Source: Thermomicrobiales bacterium (lineage in GTDB: Bacteria; Chloroflexota; Chloroflexia; Thermomicrobiales; UBA6265). From it: 64,000 nt of DNA. The notes under the pieces were generated by a model that had not been told where the DNA came from, made no database searches, and saw nothing but the letters and a program-made list of their open reading frames with translations. This document shows, piece after piece, positions 1 to 8,417 of this stretch (its first letter is position 1; each line of letters starts with the position of its first letter). The stretch covers positions 62,001 through 126,000 of the forward strand of contig JAWKPF010000012.1 of the NCBI GenBank assembly GCA_041390825.1, in the 5' to 3' direction. The position numbers and the translations under genes are program-made.

Positions 1-206
1 ACACCTTTTCGCTCGGCCATGGTCGGCTTGGCAACGCCGATGTCCATCCCGCGGTACAGGTATCGGGAATCGGCATTGATCACCTCACCGCCGAAGCGCT
101 GGCTCAACGCAATCGAGAGCGCGGTCTTTCCAGTGGCTGTGGCGCCACAAATGACGATCAACGGCGGCAGATCAAGTGATTCGATTTGTTTTGCGCCTGC
201 ATCCAA
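1..206 (-). CDS. miaA: tRNA dimethylallyltransferase MiaA, N-terminal part (runs off left edge)
   Basis: About 68 residues of the amino end of MiaA, which adds a dimethylallyl group to A37 of tRNAs reading UNN codons. The P-loop GATATGKT and the following NADSRYLYRGMDIGVAKPT region (substrate-binding Asp/Ser) are the usual N-terminal signature of the family. The reading frame is closed upstream by a TAG at about 216-218, and TTG at 206 is the first possible start; the nearby ATG is out of frame. It diverges from mltG with a gap of about 115 bp that should hold both promoters. The rest of the gene lies outside the window. Confidence 0.85.
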   Translation of the reverse strand, partial: MDAGAKQIESLDLPPLIVICGATATGKTALSIALSQRFGGEVINADSRYLYRGMDIGVAKPTMAERKG

Positions 207-320
207 AACTACAATGGCCTACTGCGAGGAAGCGATCCGCTTCCCAGGAGACGGCGAAACCCCGCGACGTCGCGCACCGTTTCGTAATGAGACCTTCGTC
301 CGCACAGGCCCCAACGCTTC

Positions 321-1445
321 ATGGTTCAGTGGCTCGTCCAAATTCTCAAGATCGCGACTATTCTGGTCATCTCCGGGCTGGTCTTGCTGGGCGGCGCGCG
401 CGCCTTCGAGCATTTCCAGAACGAATCCCGACCGGATGATATCGGGAAGGTCTACACCGTCACGATCGACGCGGACAACACGCCGGACGAAATCGCCCAA
501 CTGCTCGAAGACAATGGCTTGATCAATAGCAAGACGTACTTCACCAACCGGATGCGCGTCGTCAATACCGAGCTGGAGCCCGGTTCCTACCGCATCACCA
601 AGGGGATGTCGGTCGGAGACATTATCGACACCATCACCGGAAACGCCTCCGAGGACAATGACGATTCGGACAGTGGCGGCAGCATTGCCGATACCTCGAC
701 CCTCTCCATTACCGTCATCGAGGGCTGGCGCACCGAGCAAATCGCGGACGAGCTGGTGAATCTCGGCTGGAACGGCACCTTCGATGAGTTCATGGAGGCC
801 GCGCGGAACTATCCGTCCGAAAACTTTTCGTTCCTTGCCGATCGGCCGGAAGGAGCCTCGCTCGAAGGCTACCTCTACCCGGACACATACAACTTCACTC
901 CCGATTCCACCCCTAACGAGATCATCGAATCGATGCTCACCAATTTCGACGCCAAGGTTCCGCAGGACATGCGCGATCGTGCTGCTGAAATGGGACTCAC
1001 GTTGTATGAGGTCATGACCTTTGCGTCGCTGGTGGAACGGGAAGCCGCCGTATCGGAAGAGCGCCCGATCATTGCCGACATCTATCAGAAGCGCTATGTC
1101 GAGGGATGGCGGCTCGACGCCGATCCCACCGTGCAATACGCCATCGGGTCGACCGGCGATTGGTGGCCAGAGCTCACCGGCGACGATCTCTATGTCGAAA
1201 GCCCCTACAACACGTATCAGGTGATGGGTTTGCCACCTGGACCGATTGCAAACCCAGGCTATTCCTCCATCCGGGCGGTGCTCTTCCCCGCCGATTCGCC
1301 GTATTACTTCTTCTTTGCCAAGGCGGACGGCTCCGGGTATCACCTGTTTGCGACCACGCTCGACGAGCAGCAGCAGAACATCGACTACATCGCCGGCGAT
1401 GTCAGTGAACCTGCCGCCGGTAGCGATCCCTTCGCAGGTTCCTGA
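321..1445 (+). CDS. mltG: Endolytic murein transglycosylase MltG (YceG-like)
   Basis: A 374-residue membrane-anchored lytic transglycosylase that cleaves nascent glycan strands and ends peptidoglycan polymerisation. One N-terminal transmembrane helix (about residues 5-25) is followed by a LysM-like segment and the YceG catalytic domain. The catalytic glutamate is Glu239 in ASLVEREA, and the conserved LPPGPIANPG loop is near the carboxyl end. Length is typical. An acidic/serine linker (about residues 108-122, EDNDDSDSGGS) sits between the domains. The stop is 3 bp before aroE, so the two are almost certainly co-transcribed. Start is the first ATG; no strong ribosome binding site is visible. 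Confidence 0.95.
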   Translation: MVQWLVQILKIATILVISGLVLLGGARAFEHFQNESRPDDIGKVYTVTIDADNTPDEIAQLLEDNGLINSKTYFTNRMRVVNTELEPGSYRITKGMSVGDIIDTITGNASEDNDDSDSGGSIADTSTLSITVIEGWRTEQIADELVNLGWNGTFDEFMEAARNYPSENFSFLADRPEGASLEGYLYPDTYNFTPDSTPNEIIESMLTNFDAKVPQDMRDRAAEMGLTLYEVMTFASLVEREAAVSEERPIIADIYQKRYVEGWRLDADPTVQYAIGSTGDWWPELTGDDLYVESPYNTYQVMGLPPGPIANPGYSSIRAVLFPADSPYYFFFAKADGSGYHLFATTLDEQQQNIDYIAGDVSEPAAGSDPFAGS

Positions 1446-1448
1446 CCC

Positions 1449-2297
1449 ATGGGCGACGGCTCCCGCTACCGGGTCGGTGTCATTGGTGACCCGGTCGAGC
1501 ATTCCATCTCGCCTGCCATGCAGCAACCGGCGCTCGATGCCCTCGGAATTCCGGCGACCTACGAACGTTGGCACACAACGCTGGCCGAGCTCCCCGCTCG
1601 TATCGAATCTCTGCGCGAACCGGATGTACTCGGTGCGAATGTCACTGTTCCCCATAAGGAGCACGTCATTCCACTCATCGATGAGGTTTCCACGCTTGCT
1701 GCGCGCGCTGGAGCGGTCAATACGATCTCCAATCGCAATGGCCGCTTGTTTGGTGACAACACCGATGTCTATGGTCTTGCGCGCTCTCTGCAGTTGCACG
1801 CCGGCGATCTTGCGGGATGGCATGCGGTGATCCTCGGCGCTGGAGGGGCTGCCAGGGCCGCAGTCTTGTCGCTCGAATCAGTCGGCGCGGGCCGCATTTC
1901 GATCCTGAATCGCACAGTCGAGCGCGCTGAGCGGCTACGTGTCGATCTTGCCCCAGCACCAGTCGACGCTCTTGCGTCAGATGCGCCGGCGGCGCTCGAA
2001 GCCATACGTTCTGCGGATCTGCTCATCAATGCCACCGCGCTGGGATGGAAACGTGGTGAGCTTCCCCTTTCGGAGGAGCGCATAGCGCTCTTGCCTGCGA
2101 CAGCGCTAGTGGTCGACATCACCTATCGAGACACTGATCTCCTCGAAGCGGCCCGCACGCGTGGGTTGCGCGCGCTCGACGGGTTGGAAATGTTGGTCTT
2201 TCAGGGCGCGCGCTCGCTCGAGATCTGGACCGGAAAGTCCGCTCCAGTGGATCTCATGCTGGACGCCGCTCGCGTGGCTCGGGCAGCGCGATCGTGA
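1449..2297 (+). CDS. aroE: Shikimate dehydrogenase (NADP+)
   Basis: Reduces 3-dehydroshikimate to shikimate in aromatic amino acid synthesis (cytoplasmic). The 282 residues show the family landmarks in order: GDPVEHSISPAMQ (shikimate-binding serines) near the start, NVTVPHKE with the catalytic lysine, NTDVYGL, the GAGGAARA dinucleotide loop, NRTVERAERL for NADP selectivity, and LINATALGW and a C-terminal GLEMLVFQGARS with the conserved glutamine. Sits 3 bp after mltG and overlaps the next gene by 4 bp (GTGA), giving a three-gene operon. Confidence 0.96.
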   Translation: MGDGSRYRVGVIGDPVEHSISPAMQQPALDALGIPATYERWHTTLAELPARIESLREPDVLGANVTVPHKEHVIPLIDEVSTLAARAGAVNTISNRNGRLFGDNTDVYGLARSLQLHAGDLAGWHAVILGAGGAARAAVLSLESVGAGRISILNRTVERAERLRVDLAPAPVDALASDAPAALEAIRSADLLINATALGWKRGELPLSEERIALLPATALVVDITYRDTDLLEAARTRGLRALDGLEMLVFQGARSLEIWTGKSAPVDLMLDAARVARAARS

Positions 2298-3031
2298 CTT
2301 TGCTGCCCATCGCGCTCGTCATCCTTGGCTTGCTGTTGGCAGCCATTCTCTGGAATCTCTCAGAGATTGGGCTGGGAAAGAGCTCCCGGCAGCTGCAGCC
2401 TGCCTGCGCAAGCTGCCACGCGCCGCTGCCAGCAACGACCTGGCTCCCGCTTTACGGCCTTTTCACGGCGCGCCGCTGCCGATCCTGTTCCACCACGCAA
2501 CCGAATGGCCGCCTGTTCTGGGAGTTGGCCGTGGCGGCGTATTTCTTTCTGCTCGGGTGGACGTGGGACGACCCGCGCAAACTCGTGTTTGCGGTTGTTT
2601 CCGCGATTCCTCTGCTGCTCATTCTCATCATCGATCTGCGCGGAAACGTGCTCTATCTCAACAGCATCGTATTCGCATTGGCGGTCGCGGCCGTGCTCGG
2701 CTTTCTCGACGGTCCCCGCGCCATGGGATCGGCGATGGTCGGGCTCATCGGCGGGGTGGCCATCGCGGTTGCCTTCTTCGCCCTGTCGCGGTGGGTCTTC
2801 CGCAGCATGAATTTCAAGATCTCCGCGATCGGCGTAGGGGATATCTATATCTCCGCCGCGGTTGGCGCCATTGTTCGTGGCGATGGCATCGTCCCTGCGT
2901 TCGTGATCGCAGTCATCCTTGCTGTCACGGCGAGCATTCTTCTCCCGCTCGTCTCCAGGTCGGCGCGCCAGCACGCGACAGCCTACGGTCCTTTTCTCTG
3001 TCTCGGAGGACTCATTACGTTGTTGCTTTGA
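2294..3031 (+). CDS. Prepilin peptidase-like A24 membrane protease
   Basis: A 245-residue polytopic membrane protein of the type IV prepilin peptidase (PilD/GspO) family, which cleaves prepilin leader peptides. Features in order: N-terminal helix, a four-cysteine zinc-ribbon-like loop (CASC and CRSC about 28 residues apart), then six or so membrane helices. The two expected aspartates are present: one in IIDLRGN and one in the IGVGDIYIS GxGD motif. The segment after the first aspartate (RGNVLY) departs from the usual Asp-x6-Ile-Pro pattern, and the N-terminal methylase region is short. GTG start overlaps aroE's stop. No pilin genes are visible in the window, so its substrate is unknown. Confidence 0.82.
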   Translation: MTLLPIALVILGLLLAAILWNLSEIGLGKSSRQLQPACASCHAPLPATTWLPLYGLFTARRCRSCSTTQPNGRLFWELAVAAYFFLLGWTWDDPRKLVFAVVSAIPLLLILIIDLRGNVLYLNSIVFALAVAAVLGFLDGPRAMGSAMVGLIGGVAIAVAFFALSRWVFRSMNFKISAIGVGDIYISAAVGAIVRGDGIVPAFVIAVILAVTASILLPLVSRSARQHATAYGPFLCLGGLITLLL

Positions 3032-3046
3032 GGGAACCTTCGGGCA

Positions 3047-3090
3047 GGAGTCCAGAGTCCAGAGTCCAGGGGCCTGAGTCCTGGGCCTTG
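3047..3090. repeat. Heptad GAGTCCA intergenic repeat element, copy 1
   Basis: Three tandem copies of GAGTCCA followed by degenerate copies (GAGTCCT, GGGCCTTGAG), starting 15 bp after the prepilin peptidase stop. Related heptads occur at 26811-26890, 37134-37245 and 39460-39490, always between genes. Confidence 0.6.
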
Positions 3091-3221
3091 AGACGAATGT
3101 GAGTGATTGCTGTCCTGTCGGGGTTGCTGAGGTCTACTGGCAGCGGGAGCTTGCAGGAGGAGGAAAGTCGGCCATCGAGCAACGCTCGCGGCTGCACCGC
3201 CCCGGATCTCCCGAAAACACC

Positions 3222-3247
3222 ACCGCCGGCTCGATGAAGCCGGCGGT
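3222..3247 (-). terminator. Terminator-like hairpin after the Gly-rich gene
   Basis: Perfect 10-bp inverted repeat ACCGCCGGCT / AGCCGGCGGT with a 6-nt loop, 39 bp past the stop of the leftward Gly-rich gene. Read leftwards it is followed by GGTGTTTTC, a weak T-run, so it fits best as that gene's terminator; it may also stop the rightward mltG operon. Confidence 0.55.
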
Positions 3248-3285
3248 CAACTCGCACGTTCGAAATCCCAGTGGCGTTTCGGAGA

Positions 3286-6200
3286 TCAATCGCCCCAGTC
3301 GACGTCGTAGATTCCGTCGCCGTCTTCGTCGGTGAGCTGGACGCCACAGCCGTCGAATCCGCCGGTGCCGCCCGAGCCGCCAGTTGCGGTCCCTCCGACC
3401 GAAACCGCGCAACCGCCATCGGCCAAGCCGCCGCCGTTGCCGCCGGTTGCATCGCCCCCGACCGAGACCGCGGTGCCGCCATTGCCCCCGACCGAGCCGT
3501 TGTCGATCGAGCCAGGCTGACCGCCATTGCCACCGGTCGCGTTGCCGTTGGTAGCGGTCGCGTTTCCGCCGTTACCGCCATCGCCACCAGAGGCCTGAGC
3601 GTCGGTCGCAATACCGCCGTTGCCGCCATCGCCACCGATCGCATTGCCATTTACAGCGGTCGCGTTGCCGCCGTTGCCACCGTTGCCGGCCGTCGCGACC
3701 ACACCGGTCGCGTTACCGCCGTTGCCACCATCACCGCCCGTTGCATTGGCATTGGTCGCAATCGCGCTACCGCCATTCCCGCCGTTTCCACCATAGGAAA
3801 CACCGCCAAATGCCACACCGCCATCGCCGCCATCGCCTCCGGTTGCATTGCCGCCGGCGATCTGGCCGAGGCCACCGGTGGCGGTGCCACCATTGCCGCC
3901 CACACCGCCGAAGACCAGATCGGCCTCGGTCGAGGGTGTGCATGCGCTGTCGATCTCGGCATTGGCGTTGCTGAGCTGGAACATCAGAACCGAAACGTTG
4001 CAGTCGCCGCTCAGCACTTGCGCGTCGAAGGCGCCACCGGCGTTACCGCCATCACCGCCAACGCCATCTCCGCCAATGTAGCCATACCCGCCAGTGGCCG
4101 AACCACCGGTGCCGCCGTTCCCACCAATGGTGAAGTCCGCGGACGACTGTGAAAGCTCCACATCGCCGGTGTAGCCATAGGTGATGATGCCGATGGTGAT
4201 GGCGCTACCGCCCTGGCCGCCCTGGCCGCCAAACGCGTTGCCACCGTTGCCGATATGTCCGTCTTCTGTTTCGCCTTCGATGATTTCGCCAGGTGTCGCG
4301 ATGCCGTCGATGCCGACCCCGTCCAGCCCCGGACCATCCTCGGCCTGGCCATCGAAACCTTCACCGTTGACATCGTCTGGACTCACATTGGGCGTCGTGG
4401 TCACATTGCCCGCGCCGCTGCCGTTCGAGCCGGACTGCGTGCCAGCAACCGCGCTTCCGCTTCCGTTTCCGCTGCTGCCAGTACCACCCGTGCCCTGACC
4501 CGCGGAACCCTTGGCGCCGCCGACACCGCTGCCGCCGACACCGTTGCCTGCGGCAACCGTGCCCAGCACTCCGGTCGAAGCAGTCGCACCGCCGCCCTGG
4601 CCGCCATCGCCGCCAAGCGCGTCGCCGCCGGCTCCGCCATTGCCGCCTGCGCTGAAATCTCCGGCTTTGATCGCCGAAATCGAGCCATCCGCGCCGGAAT
4701 CCGTATCGAGGACCATGCCGGTTACGATCGAGTTGCCACCCGATCCACCTGAACCGCCGTTGGCGATGCCGCCCGTTCCGCCGATGCCACCGTAGGTATT
4801 GCCTTCGTAGACGTCACCGCCAACCGCGTTGCCGCCCTGGCCGACGCCACCCTGGCCTGTGCCACCGTTGGCATCGCCACCGTATCCATTGCCTCCGGTG
4901 CCAACGCCCCCGGTATTGCCGAGGTGGACCGTTTCGGAAACACCGGCACCAGCGGTGCTTCCGCTGCCGGACGCGCCACCGCCGGTGGCGTTCCCACCGA
5001 CTGTGCTTCCACTGGCATTGCCGCCGTAGCCGTTCCCACCCGAACCGGAACCACCCGTGCCGCCCTGGCCACCGATGCCGGTGCCACCAGTGCCGCGCCC
5101 GCCAGTGACCGTGCCGCCGACCACGCGGCCACCGTTGGCCTGGCCGCCTTCGCCGCCCTGGCCACCGTTCGCGTCGCCGCCGTCTCCGCCGTCCCCGGCG
5201 ATCGCGGTATTGCCGCCCAATCCGGTGACGGTCACGTCACCCTGGGCGTCTGTTGCTTCGATTTCAGTCAGATTCGTGGAACCGCCGTCACCGCCGTCGC
5301 CACCCTGCCCGGTACCGCCGGTGCCACCGGTGCCGCCAATCGTGGTGCCGCCATAGACATCGCCACCATAGGCATCGCCGCCCGTACCGGTGCCGCCGGT
5401 GCCTGTGCCGCCGTTGGCGTCGCCGCCATAGCCGTCTCCGCCGGTGCCGGCACCGCCCTGATTGCCACCGCCTTCGGTGTGGGACAACGCAGACCCGCCA
5501 ATCGACCCGGAACCTGACGCCCCACCGCCGATGGCATCTCCGCCTACCGTGTTGCCCGTAGCGTTGCCGCCCTGGCCATTGCCGCCGTAGCCGTTGCCAC
5601 CAGTGCCGGCCCGTCCACCGCTGCCGCGGCCACCGGTGCCGCTTCCGCCAGCAACGCTGCCGCCAGCGGCATCGCCTCCATTTGCGGTGCCGCCTTTGCC
5701 GCCAGTGCCGCCGGCGCCAGTGGCGCCATCGCCGCCGTCACCGCCAAGAACCTGTGTCTTGCCAGGAGCTGCCCAATCGAGCGTGCTGCTCTGGGTAATC
5801 TGAGAAACTGTATGGTCGATCGCGCCACCATCCCCGCCGTCGCCGCCGGTTCCGGTGCCGCCCTGACCGCCCTGGGACCCTGTTGTATCGCCCGCGCGCA
5901 CGACTCCACCAGTCGCATCGCCGCCGTTTCCGGCGCCGCCAGTGCCTGCGCCGCCAGTCGAATCGCCACCGGATCCGTCTCCACCAACTGCGCTGCCGCC
6001 GGTGTTGCCTCCGCCGGTGGTGGAACTCGTGGCATTTCCGCCCTGGGAATTCGCGCCGGAAGCGCCTTGCCCGGTGGCCGGACCGCCGACCGTCGTCCCT
6101 CCGGCATTGCCACCCTGGCCGTTTCCGGCAGTGGCGTTGCCGCCCTGACCGCCGTTGCCGGCAGTTCCATTGCCGCCGGTGGCGTTGCCACCGCGGGTAT

Positions 6201-6711
6201 TGCCGCCGGTCGCATCGCCACCGATGGCAGCCGCGCCGTTTGCGCCGGTACCACCGGTGCCGGATGCGCCATCTCCGCCGTCCGCGGCGGAAATCGACAC
6301 AAGCGTTCCGTTGTCAGTCGTGGATGTAGGAAGAAGGTTGCCATCGACGCCGTCGATGCCAGCGACATTTTGGCCCTGACCCGCCGGCTTGCCGGAGGTA
6401 TTCCCGCTGGTGACCGGACCACCCTGAGCGGGACCGCCGTTTGCAGCGCCACCCGTGGCGTCACCGCCGGTCGAGGCGCCGCCCTCCGCGTTCGCGCCGA
6501 AGCCGTTCCCGCCAGTATGCCCGCCGCCGGTGGTTACCGACGCGGAATCATTGCCGACGATCGCAGCTGCGTCGACCGATGTTCCCGCTCCTTCGCCGAT
6601 CTCGTCGGCACGCACGACAGGAGCGAAAAGACCGATCGCCAGAACAACGGAAAGAACCGCTGCAATCAAACGTGATGTGCGGCTCTCTGTACGTATCAAA
6701 GACCTACCCAT
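3286..6711 (-). CDS. Secreted glycine-rich repeat protein (PGRS-like), 1141 aa
   Basis: Function unknown. An N-terminal signal peptide (hydrophobic stretch at about 15-32, cleavage near VRA|DE) is followed by over 1000 residues dominated by GG-N/D/T/S-A-T-GG motifs. In the N-terminal half a unit of about 182 residues recurs three times; anchoring on the TVGG motif gives codons at 6091, 5548 and 5002, spaced 543 and 546 bp. Near the carboxyl end a 20-residue unit (GGDGGNGGNAT-type) repeats about five times at 3510-3780. Only two cysteine pairs are present. The tail DEDGDGIYDVD resembles a calcium-binding DxDxDG loop. No LPXTG motif or C-terminal membrane helix, so it is probably released or non-covalently attached. 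The reading frame is intact, unlike its LPXTG neighbour. Composition recalls mycobacterial PE_PGRS proteins, but that is compositional similarity only. Confidence 0.85.
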   Translation of the reverse strand: MGRSLIRTESRTSRLIAAVLSVVLAIGLFAPVVRADEIGEGAGTSVDAAAIVGNDSASVTTGGGHTGGNGFGANAEGGASTGGDATGGAANGGPAQGGPVTSGNTSGKPAGQGQNVAGIDGVDGNLLPTSTTDNGTLVSISAADGGDGASGTGGTGANGAAAIGGDATGGNTRGGNATGGNGTAGNGGQGGNATAGNGQGGNAGGTTVGGPATGQGASGANSQGGNATSSTTGGGNTGGSAVGGDGSGGDSTGGAGTGGAGNGGDATGGVVRAGDTTGSQGGQGGTGTGGDGGDGGAIDHTVSQITQSSTLDWAAPGKTQVLGGDGGDGATGAGGTGGKGGTANGGDAAGGSVAGGSGTGGRGSGGRAGTGGNGYGGNGQGGNATGNTVGGDAIGGGASGSGSIGGSALSHTEGGGNQGGAGTGGDGYGGDANGGTGTGGTGTGGDAYGGDVYGGTTIGGTGGTGGTGQGGDGGDGGSTNLTEIEATDAQGDVTVTGLGGNTAIAGDGGDGGDANGGQGGEGGQANGGRVVGGTVTGGRGTGGTGIGGQGGTGGSGSGGNGYGGNASGSTVGGNATGGGASGSGSTAGAGVSETVHLGNTGGVGTGGNGYGGDANGGTGQGGVGQGGNAVGGDVYEGNTYGGIGGTGGIANGGSGGSGGNSIVTGMVLDTDSGADGSISAIKAGDFSAGGNGGAGGDALGGDGGQGGGATASTGVLGTVAAGNGVGGSGVGGAKGSAGQGTGGTGSSGNGSGSAVAGTQSGSNGSGAGNVTTTPNVSPDDVNGEGFDGQAEDGPGLDGVGIDGIATPGEIIEGETEDGHIGNGGNAFGGQGGQGGSAITIGIITYGYTGDVELSQSSADFTIGGNGGTGGSATGGYGYIGGDGVGGDGGNAGGAFDAQVLSGDCNVSVLMFQLSNANAEIDSACTPSTEADLVFGGVGGNGGTATGGLGQIAGGNATGGDGGDGGVAFGGVSYGGNGGNGGSAIATNANATGGDGGNGGNATGVVATAGNGGNGGNATAVNGNAIGGDGGNGGIATDAQASGGDGGNGGNATATNGNATGGNGGQPGSIDNGSVGGNGGTAVSVGGDATGGNGGGLADGGCAVSVGGTATGGSGGTGGFDGCGVQLTDEDGDGIYDVDWGD
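3510..3780 (-). repeat. 20-residue coding tandem repeat in the Gly-rich protein
   Basis: About five copies of a 60-bp unit encoding GGDGGNGGNAT plus a variable NANATGG-type half. It lies inside the 1141-residue Gly-rich gene and accounts for the regular GCCGCCATTGCC-type DNA pattern on the plus strand. Confidence 0.65.
4740..6230 (-). repeat. Three ~182-residue coding repeats in the Gly-rich protein
   Basis: Each unit contains TVGGxAxGxGASGSxS, followed by GNTGG or GNQGG, GTGGDGYGGDANGG and a GGDVYGG-like stretch. The equivalent threonine codons are at 6091-6093, 5548-5550 and 5002-5004. The first copy is the most diverged. Confidence 0.65.
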
Positions 6712-6776
6712 CCCTGTGTGAACCGTTGCCTTGCAGGCGCGGATTCACGTTCCCCGTTCACGGGAGACCGAGACCC

Positions 6777-6805
6777 AGTTTACCGGTGGGTCCATCTGAA
6801 CGCAA
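6777..6805 (-). promoter_or_regulatory. Sigma70-like promoter for the Gly-rich gene
   Basis: Leftward TTGCGT (6800-6805), 17-bp spacer, TAAACT (6777-6782), about 65 bp upstream of the ATG at 6711. It abuts the upstream terminator hairpin at 6807-6831, consistent with a separately transcribed gene. Confidence 0.5.
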
Positions 6806-6806
6806 G

Positions 6807-6831
6807 CGGTCCCGGACATCGTCCGGGACCG
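6807..6831 (-). terminator. Terminator-like hairpin after the propeller gene
   Basis: Perfect 11-bp stem CGGTCCCGGAC / GTCCGGGACCG with a 3-nt loop, about 40 bp past the stop of the leftward propeller gene. No U-tract follows, so rho-independent termination is only likely. Confidence 0.5.
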
Positions 6832-6868
6832 TTGTACGCAACTTCGAAATGAGCGGGATTTCCGGAAA

Positions 6869-8263
6869 CTAGCTCTCCGGCGATGCCTCAGGAGCTGGCT
6901 CGGTCTCGGCGACCGGTGTGGCCTCGCCGGCAACTTCCTCAGCCGGAGCACTCGATATCTGCGCCGAGCGAAGCACGCGCGCTTCTTCCACTGGTTGCTG
7001 CAGCGGCTGATGGAAATACATCACCCACGGTCGGCCCAGCGTATCGACCGAAACGGTCGCGATGCCCTGAATGCCTTCCTCGCCAGCCGTCAGCGACTCC
7101 TCGGCGCCAGCCACGGTTTGCCCTGCCGCGATGGCAAGCGCGCCAACTTTGACCGAGACACCGCTGCCGAGGTTGTAGACCACATAGGTGGTGCCGTCTG
7201 TGCTCACCGCGATGCGTGGATAGCTGCCCCGGTCACCGGATGCGATCATTGCGGCTTCGCTCCAGCTGTCACTGTCCTGATCGAGGCGCTGCAGGTAGAG
7301 TTGATTTGCCTCCTCTGTGCGACGGCCGTAGACCAGGGTCACGCCACCGGATGGGTCGTCGGCCATGTCGAGGAACCGGCCGCCGATCAGATCGCTTCCG
7401 CGATCGAAAATCGCCTGCGGTTCACTCCATGCGGCGGAATCTCCAATCGGCCGCTCGCTCCACATCAGGGTGGTTGCAGTGTTGAGGCCAACCTCAGTGT
7501 TATAGACCGACCAGACAGCGATCAGCCGGTCGCCATCGGCAACAAGCTGAGGGCGGCTCGCGTTGGTCGCGTCATCTGGCCGCTGATTGACTTGCACCGG
7601 CTCTGACCAGGTGCCATCCGGGTTGAGATCGCTCACGAAGACATCGGCGTTCGACGGATCCGCCGCGCGCAGCTCGTCGGAAACACCCCGCTGGTCTTGC
7701 CAGGCCAGGTGGAGCCCGCCATCGCTATCGATCGTCAGGTCTGGGCTCAACTGATGGCCGGCAGTCTCGCTGGAAACGATCACCGATGGCTGGCTCCAGT
7801 TCCCGGCATCGTCGACGGTCATGTAGACCAGGGTCGAGAACGAGGTCGGGTCCAGAGAACCGCGGATGGTGTAAACGAGGTGGGTTGTGCCGGCGCCGTC
7901 CACCACGCCGGTGGGACCGAACGCGACCTCGCCCGGGAGCGCGAACGCCGGTTGCCAGTTGCCCGTTCCCGGATCGAACCGTGTGGCAAAGAGCTTTCGG
8001 TTGGAGAGGAGCGGGTTCGCGCCAGGTTCGGTCGGCAGCCGGAGCTGCGCGGTGAAGAAGCCCCAGGCTCCACCGTCTGGCAGGTTGATCACAAGCGGGG
8101 ACCAGTCGATCGACACCTCGTAAAGGGTAGCCTCGCCGCCATTCGTGATCCTGATCGTGTCGTAACTCGGCTGAACGGTCGCCGCCGCAGGAAGGAGCGG
8201 TATCGCGCCGGCCAATGTGAGCGCGCCCGCGAGGGCAATGGTTCTCAACCGTCGTTTGAGCAT
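6869..8263 (-). CDS. Secreted sialidase-fold/beta-propeller-like protein
   Basis: A 464-residue exported protein. The start is placed at ATG 8263 because the signal peptide (LKRRLRT, hydrophobic core, LLPAAA) begins there; an upstream in-frame start would add a charged non-signal extension. The body reads as repeated blades containing SxDGxxHLxWxD-like strings (DSDGGLHLAWQD, STDGTTYVVYN) that recall BNR/Asp-box propellers of the sialidase superfamily, but no catalytic arginine triad could be assigned. It ends in an acidic Pro/Ala/Glu-rich tail. Lies 155 bp downstream of the cupin gene on the same strand and may be co-transcribed with it. Ligand unknown. Confidence 0.8.
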   Translation of the reverse strand: MLKRRLRTIALAGALTLAGAIPLLPAAATVQPSYDTIRITNGGEATLYEVSIDWSPLVINLPDGGAWGFFTAQLRLPTEPGANPLLSNRKLFATRFDPGTGNWQPAFALPGEVAFGPTGVVDGAGTTHLVYTIRGSLDPTSFSTLVYMTVDDAGNWSQPSVIVSSETAGHQLSPDLTIDSDGGLHLAWQDQRGVSDELRAADPSNADVFVSDLNPDGTWSEPVQVNQRPDDATNASRPQLVADGDRLIAVWSVYNTEVGLNTATTLMWSERPIGDSAAWSEPQAIFDRGSDLIGGRFLDMADDPSGGVTLVYGRRTEEANQLYLQRLDQDSDSWSEAAMIASGDRGSYPRIAVSTDGTTYVVYNLGSGVSVKVGALAIAAGQTVAGAEESLTAGEEGIQGIATVSVDTLGRPWVMYFHQPLQQPVEEARVLRSAQISSAPAEEVAGEATPVAETEPAPEASPES

Positions 8264-8369
8264 CGTGGTCAACCTCGAATAGGGGCGGAGAACAATCCCG
8301 CCCGGCAAAAATCAGTCGCGGGGACACGAGCCGCGGATCGCGGCACGCCGGATGCTACCAGACTTGCGC

Positions 8370-8408
8370 AGATTGGCGACCGATCCGGTGATGACAGGCC
8401 GCCAATCT
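8370..8408 (-). terminator. Possible hairpin between the cupin and propeller genes
   Basis: Inverted repeat AGATTGGCG / CGCCAATCT with a 21-nt loop just after the cupin gene's stop. The loop is long and there is no U-run, so it may attenuate rather than terminate. Confidence 0.3.
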
Positions 8409-8417
8409 CCTGCGAAG

